This document shows positions 5,341 to 7,349 of a stretch of 7,349 nucleotides of DNA, in pieces (positions within the stretch are counted from its first letter, which is position 1; each line of letters starts with the position of its first letter). Origin of the DNA: Paracoccaceae bacterium. GTDB taxonomy: Bacteria; Pseudomonadota; Alphaproteobacteria; Rhodobacterales; Rhodobacteraceae. The notes beneath the pieces are model-generated. The model was not told the origin of the DNA, did not search any database, and saw only the letters and a program-made list of their open reading frames with translations. The DNA lies in NCBI GenBank assembly GCA_007123625.1, contig SKKS01000302.1, forward strand, positions 1 to 7,349, read 5' to 3'. Made by a program: the position numbers and the translations under genes.

Positions 5341-6906
5341 ATGTGCGCTGAGACCGCTTCGACCGAACGCCGCCGCCGCGCTGGCGGGCGCGACGGCAAT
5401 GCCCGCCGGACCGACAGCTTCCGGCTGGACCAGATGCCCTGGCGCGTGCCGGTGAACACCGACCGCCCGACAGAGCCCCTGCACACCGAAGGGGTCGAAG
5501 CGATCCACAAGGGCGCTCTGCATATCCTGTCGGAAATCGGGGTGGAGTTCCTGAACGACGAGGCGCTTGCCCTGTTCCAGCAGGCTGGGTGCCGTGTTGA
5601 TGGCGCGAATGTGCGCATGGACGGCGATTTCGTCATGGAGATGCTGGCGCGCGCGCCCGGCGCGTTCACCATCACCCCGCGCAACCCCGACCGGGCGGTG
5701 CGCATCGGTGACAGGCATCTGGCCTTCGTCAACGTCTCATCCCCGCCCGCAAGCTGGGACATGCTGCGCGGCAAGCGTTCGGGCGATTTCGCCACCTTCC
5801 GCGAATTCCTGATGCTGACGCAGGCGTTCAACTGCATTCATGTCGCGGGCGGCTATCCAGTAGAACCCGTGGATATCCACCCGTCGGTCCGGCATCTGGA
5901 CTGCATCGCGGAAAAACTGATCCTGACCGACAAGGTCTGCCATGCCTACAGCCTCGGCGCAGAGCGGGTCGAGGATGCGATGGAAATGGTGCGGCTGGCT
6001 GCAGGCCTGAGCCATGATGAGTTCGACGCCGCGCCGCGCATGTACACCAACATCAACTCGGTCTCGCCGCTGCGCCATGACTTCCCCATGATCGACGGCG
6101 CGTTGCGGCTGGCCCGGCGCGGGCAGCCGGTGGTGGTCACGCCGTTTACGCTGGCGGGCGCGATGGCCCCGGTGACGCTGGCGGGCGCCGTGGCGCAGTC
6201 GCTGGCCGAGGCGCTGTGCGCCATCGCGCTGATCCAGTACGTGGCGCCGGGCGCGCCGGTGGCGATCGGGACCTTCACCTCGAACGTGGACATGCGCTCG
6301 GGGGCGCCGGCGTTCGGAACCCCCGAATACATGCGCGCGACGCAGATGACGGGGCAGCTGGCGCGGTATTACGGGTTGCCGCTGCGGTCCTCGGGCGTGT
6401 GCACCGCGAATATCCCCGACGCCCAGGCCATGTGGGAGACCTGCAACAGCCTGTGGGCGGCGGTTCAATCGGGATCGAACCTGGTCTATCACGCGGCAGG
6501 ATGGCTTGAGGGCGGGCTGATCGCCTCGCCCGAGAAGTTCGTCATGGATTGCGAGGTGCTGCAGATGATCCAGCGCTACTTCGACCCGGTGCTGGCGGAA
6601 ACCACGCCCGGGGCGCTGGCGCTCGACGCCATCGCCGAAGTGGGTGCGGGCGGGCATTTCTTTGGCGTGGCGCACACGCAGGCGCGGTACGAGACCGCGT
6701 TCCATGCCCCATTCGTGTCGGACTGGCGCAATTACGAGGCCTGGGAGCGCGACGGCGCAACCGACACCATCACCCGCGCGCACCGGGTCTATCGCGGAAT
6801 CGTCGACGGATTCATCCCCCCGCCCCTGGCCGAGGAACGGCGTGAGGCGCTGATGGCTTTTGTCGCGCGGCGCAAGGAAGAGGGCGGCGCGCCGACCGAT
6901 TTCTGA
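5341..6906 (+). CDS. Trimethylamine methyltransferase (MttB) family protein, non-pyrrolysine type
   Basis: Predicted 521-residue cytoplasmic protein of the MttB/MtgB superfamily (TIM-barrel methyltransferases that move a methyl group from a methylamine or betaine to a corrinoid protein). After an Arg-rich, probably disordered N-terminus (about 9-25), family-like segments include HKGALHILSEIGVEFLND (56-73), FNCIHVAGGYPVEPVDI (163-179), TPFTLAGAMAPVTLAGAV (267-284), FTSNVDMRSGAPAFGTPE (312-329), SGVCTANIPDAQAMWE (351-366) and SGSNLVYHAAGWLEGGL (377-393). In methanogen MttB pyrrolysine is encoded by an in-frame TAG at about the place of residues 360-366 here; this gene has ordinary codons throughout and ends in TGA, so it belongs to the non-Pyl branch that includes glycine betaine methyltransferase MtgB. 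No corrinoid-binding protein gene is present in the window. The neighbouring DMGDH-like gene supports a role in N-methyl compound breakdown. The substrate is unknown and a role other than corrinoid methyl transfer is possible. Confidence 0.9.
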   Translation: MCAETASTERRRRAGGRDGNARRTDSFRLDQMPWRVPVNTDRPTEPLHTEGVEAIHKGALHILSEIGVEFLNDEALALFQQAGCRVDGANVRMDGDFVMEMLARAPGAFTITPRNPDRAVRIGDRHLAFVNVSSPPASWDMLRGKRSGDFATFREFLMLTQAFNCIHVAGGYPVEPVDIHPSVRHLDCIAEKLILTDKVCHAYSLGAERVEDAMEMVRLAAGLSHDEFDAAPRMYTNINSVSPLRHDFPMIDGALRLARRGQPVVVTPFTLAGAMAPVTLAGAVAQSLAEALCAIALIQYVAPGAPVAIGTFTSNVDMRSGAPAFGTPEYMRATQMTGQLARYYGLPLRSSGVCTANIPDAQAMWETCNSLWAAVQSGSNLVYHAAGWLEGGLIASPEKFVMDCEVLQMIQRYFDPVLAETTPGALALDAIAEVGAGGHFFGVAHTQARYETAFHAPFVSDWRNYEAWERDGATDTITRAHRVYRGIVDGFIPPPLAEERREALMAFVARRKEEGGAPTDF

Positions 6907-7067
6907 CCGCGGCGCGGACCGTGCGGTGGTGCGCGCCCGTTCAGAGCATCCACGACCGTGTTGCCCATCACGCGTCCCTGGCATTTCCCCCGGCTATGGC
7001 GTCAGGATTGAAAGGTTCTCCCGCCCGTCCTTGCCGCGCTGACGCGCGTCGCGTCCCGTTGGGCCGA

Positions 7068-7087
7068 GCGCGCGCGGCGCGCGCGCG
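7068..7087. repeat. Near-perfect alternating G/C tract
   Basis: Twenty bases made only of alternating G and C, broken once by a GG step at 7076-7077. The tract is therefore largely self-complementary. Such tracts can adopt Z-DNA or fold into hairpins, but they also arise by chance in high-GC genomes. Confidence 0.5.
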
Positions 7088-7187
7088 AGCGTGCCAATCA
7101 GGCGAGCGCATGAACCCGGCGAACAGCGCAGGGCTCTCTAACCAAGCGTTCGGTCCGGCGACCGGTGCGCAACCCGCGCGACTTTGA

Positions 7188-7207
7188 CATGCGCAGTGCT
7201 GCGCGTG
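7188..7207. terminator. Stem-loop that could serve convergent transcription ends (weak)
   Basis: CATGCGCAG (7188-7196) pairs with CTGCGCGTG (7199-7207), with one G-T wobble. The loop would realistically open to four bases. No T-run follows on either strand, so it is not a classical Rho-independent terminator. Its place in the intergenic gap is the only other support. Confidence 0.25.
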
Positions 7208-7271
7208 CAGATGTTGAAAGCTGTCCGTCCGCGTCCAACGCCAAACGCGGGCGTGCGGCGGGCGCGACGTT

Positions 7272-7349
7272 TCAGGCACCCGGCGTGCCCCGCCCCACGG
7301 GCGCATCGAGGATTCGCGCCAGCATGGCGAAGCTTTGCAGCACGCCACC
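7272..7349 (-). CDS. Possible 3' end of a minus-strand gene cut by the window edge
   Basis: Reading the minus strand from the last base, 25 codons are open and end in TGA (complement of 7272-7274). The peptide includes VLQSFAMLARILDAP, a plausible amphipathic helix, and its third positions are mostly G/C, as in the real genes of the window. If real, the gene converges on the MttB-family gene. I do not recognise the family from so short a tail, and chance is a real alternative. A plus-strand gene starting at the ATG at 7324, with CGAGGA at 7307-7312, is another possible reading of the same bases. Confidence 0.3.
   Translation of the reverse strand, partial: GGVLQSFAMLARILDAPVGRGTPGA

Larger units (their letters stand above)
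6907..7271. other. 365-base gap without a convincing gene
   Basis: Open frames here are short, carry no recognisable motifs, and read as shadows in GC-rich DNA. The stretch holds an alternating G/C tract (7068-7087) and small inverted repeats: a CGGTC/GACCG stem with a four-base loop (7151-7164) and a longer one at 7188-7207. It would be the region between the end of the MttB-family gene and a possible convergent gene, where transcription of both should stop. No tRNA-like fold, T-rich terminator, direct-repeat array or mobile element end was seen. Confidence 0.5.

Noticed and set aside
5365..5415. Arg-rich N-terminus of the MttB-family protein as a possible export or nucleic-acid-binding tail
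   Set aside because: Basic, low-complexity N-termini are common in bacterial MttB-family members. There is no twin-Arg motif followed by a hydrophobic core.
6147..6190. Short direct repeat inside the MttB-family gene (TLAGAMAPV / TLAGAVAQS)
   Set aside because: Gly/Ala-rich TLAGA-type segments are normal in this family. The similarity reflects protein constraint rather than a recent duplication.
5737..6984. 415-codon minus-strand frame opposite the MttB-family gene
   Set aside because: The plus-strand protein matches the MttB family along its length; the minus frame is Arg/His-rich and featureless.
6968..7348. 126-codon minus-strand frame at the right edge
   Set aside because: It is rich in Cys, Arg, Pro and Trp with no motif. 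A different minus-strand frame (7272-7349) looks more like real coding sequence, and the two cannot both be genes.

Overview
The window is GC-rich and its third codon positions are strongly G/C. The gene content (a dimethylglycine-dehydrogenase-like flavoprotein with a GcvT-type folate domain, a non-pyrrolysine MttB-type methyltransferase, a diiron desaturase-fold membrane protein and an XRE regulator) is typical of an alphaproteobacterium, most likely a member of Rhodobacterales (Roseobacter/Paracoccus/Rhodobacter relatives). That placement is inference from gene content and protein style; there is no rRNA or other marker gene to confirm it.

Layout: two transcription units diverge from a short control region (about 4246-4393). 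To the left, on the minus strand, three genes are packed with ATGA stop/start overlaps: a desaturase-fold membrane protein (3298-4245), a PhnD-like substrate-binding protein without an export signal (2576-3301), and an FAD-dependent oxidoreductase with a GcvT-like C-terminal half (33-2579). To the right, on the plus strand, lie an XRE-family regulator (4394-5230) and, after a gap of about 110 bases holding a candidate promoter, a trimethylamine-methyltransferase (MttB) family protein (5341-6906). A gap with no convincing gene follows (6907-7271). The last 78 bases may be the 3' end of a minus-strand gene that enters from the right.

Working hypothesis (inference): the five genes form one regulated module for aerobic breakdown of an N-methylated, possibly quaternary, amine. 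The membrane diiron protein would perform an oxygen-dependent first step, or alternatively the MttB homologue would remove a methyl group. The DMGDH-like flavoprotein would oxidise an N-methyl group and pass the one-carbon unit to tetrahydrofolate. The PhnD-like protein would bind the substrate or an intermediate in the cytoplasm, and the XRE protein would sense it. The substrate cannot be read from the sequence.

Control region: a 21-bp inverted repeat (GTGTCG-N9-CGACAC) overlaps the best -10 hexamer of the leftward operon, and a perfect 11-bp palindrome (GTTCACTGAAC) sits just upstream of the regulator's start codon. Both are candidate operators for the local regulator. No mobile element, CRISPR array, tRNA or rRNA was seen.
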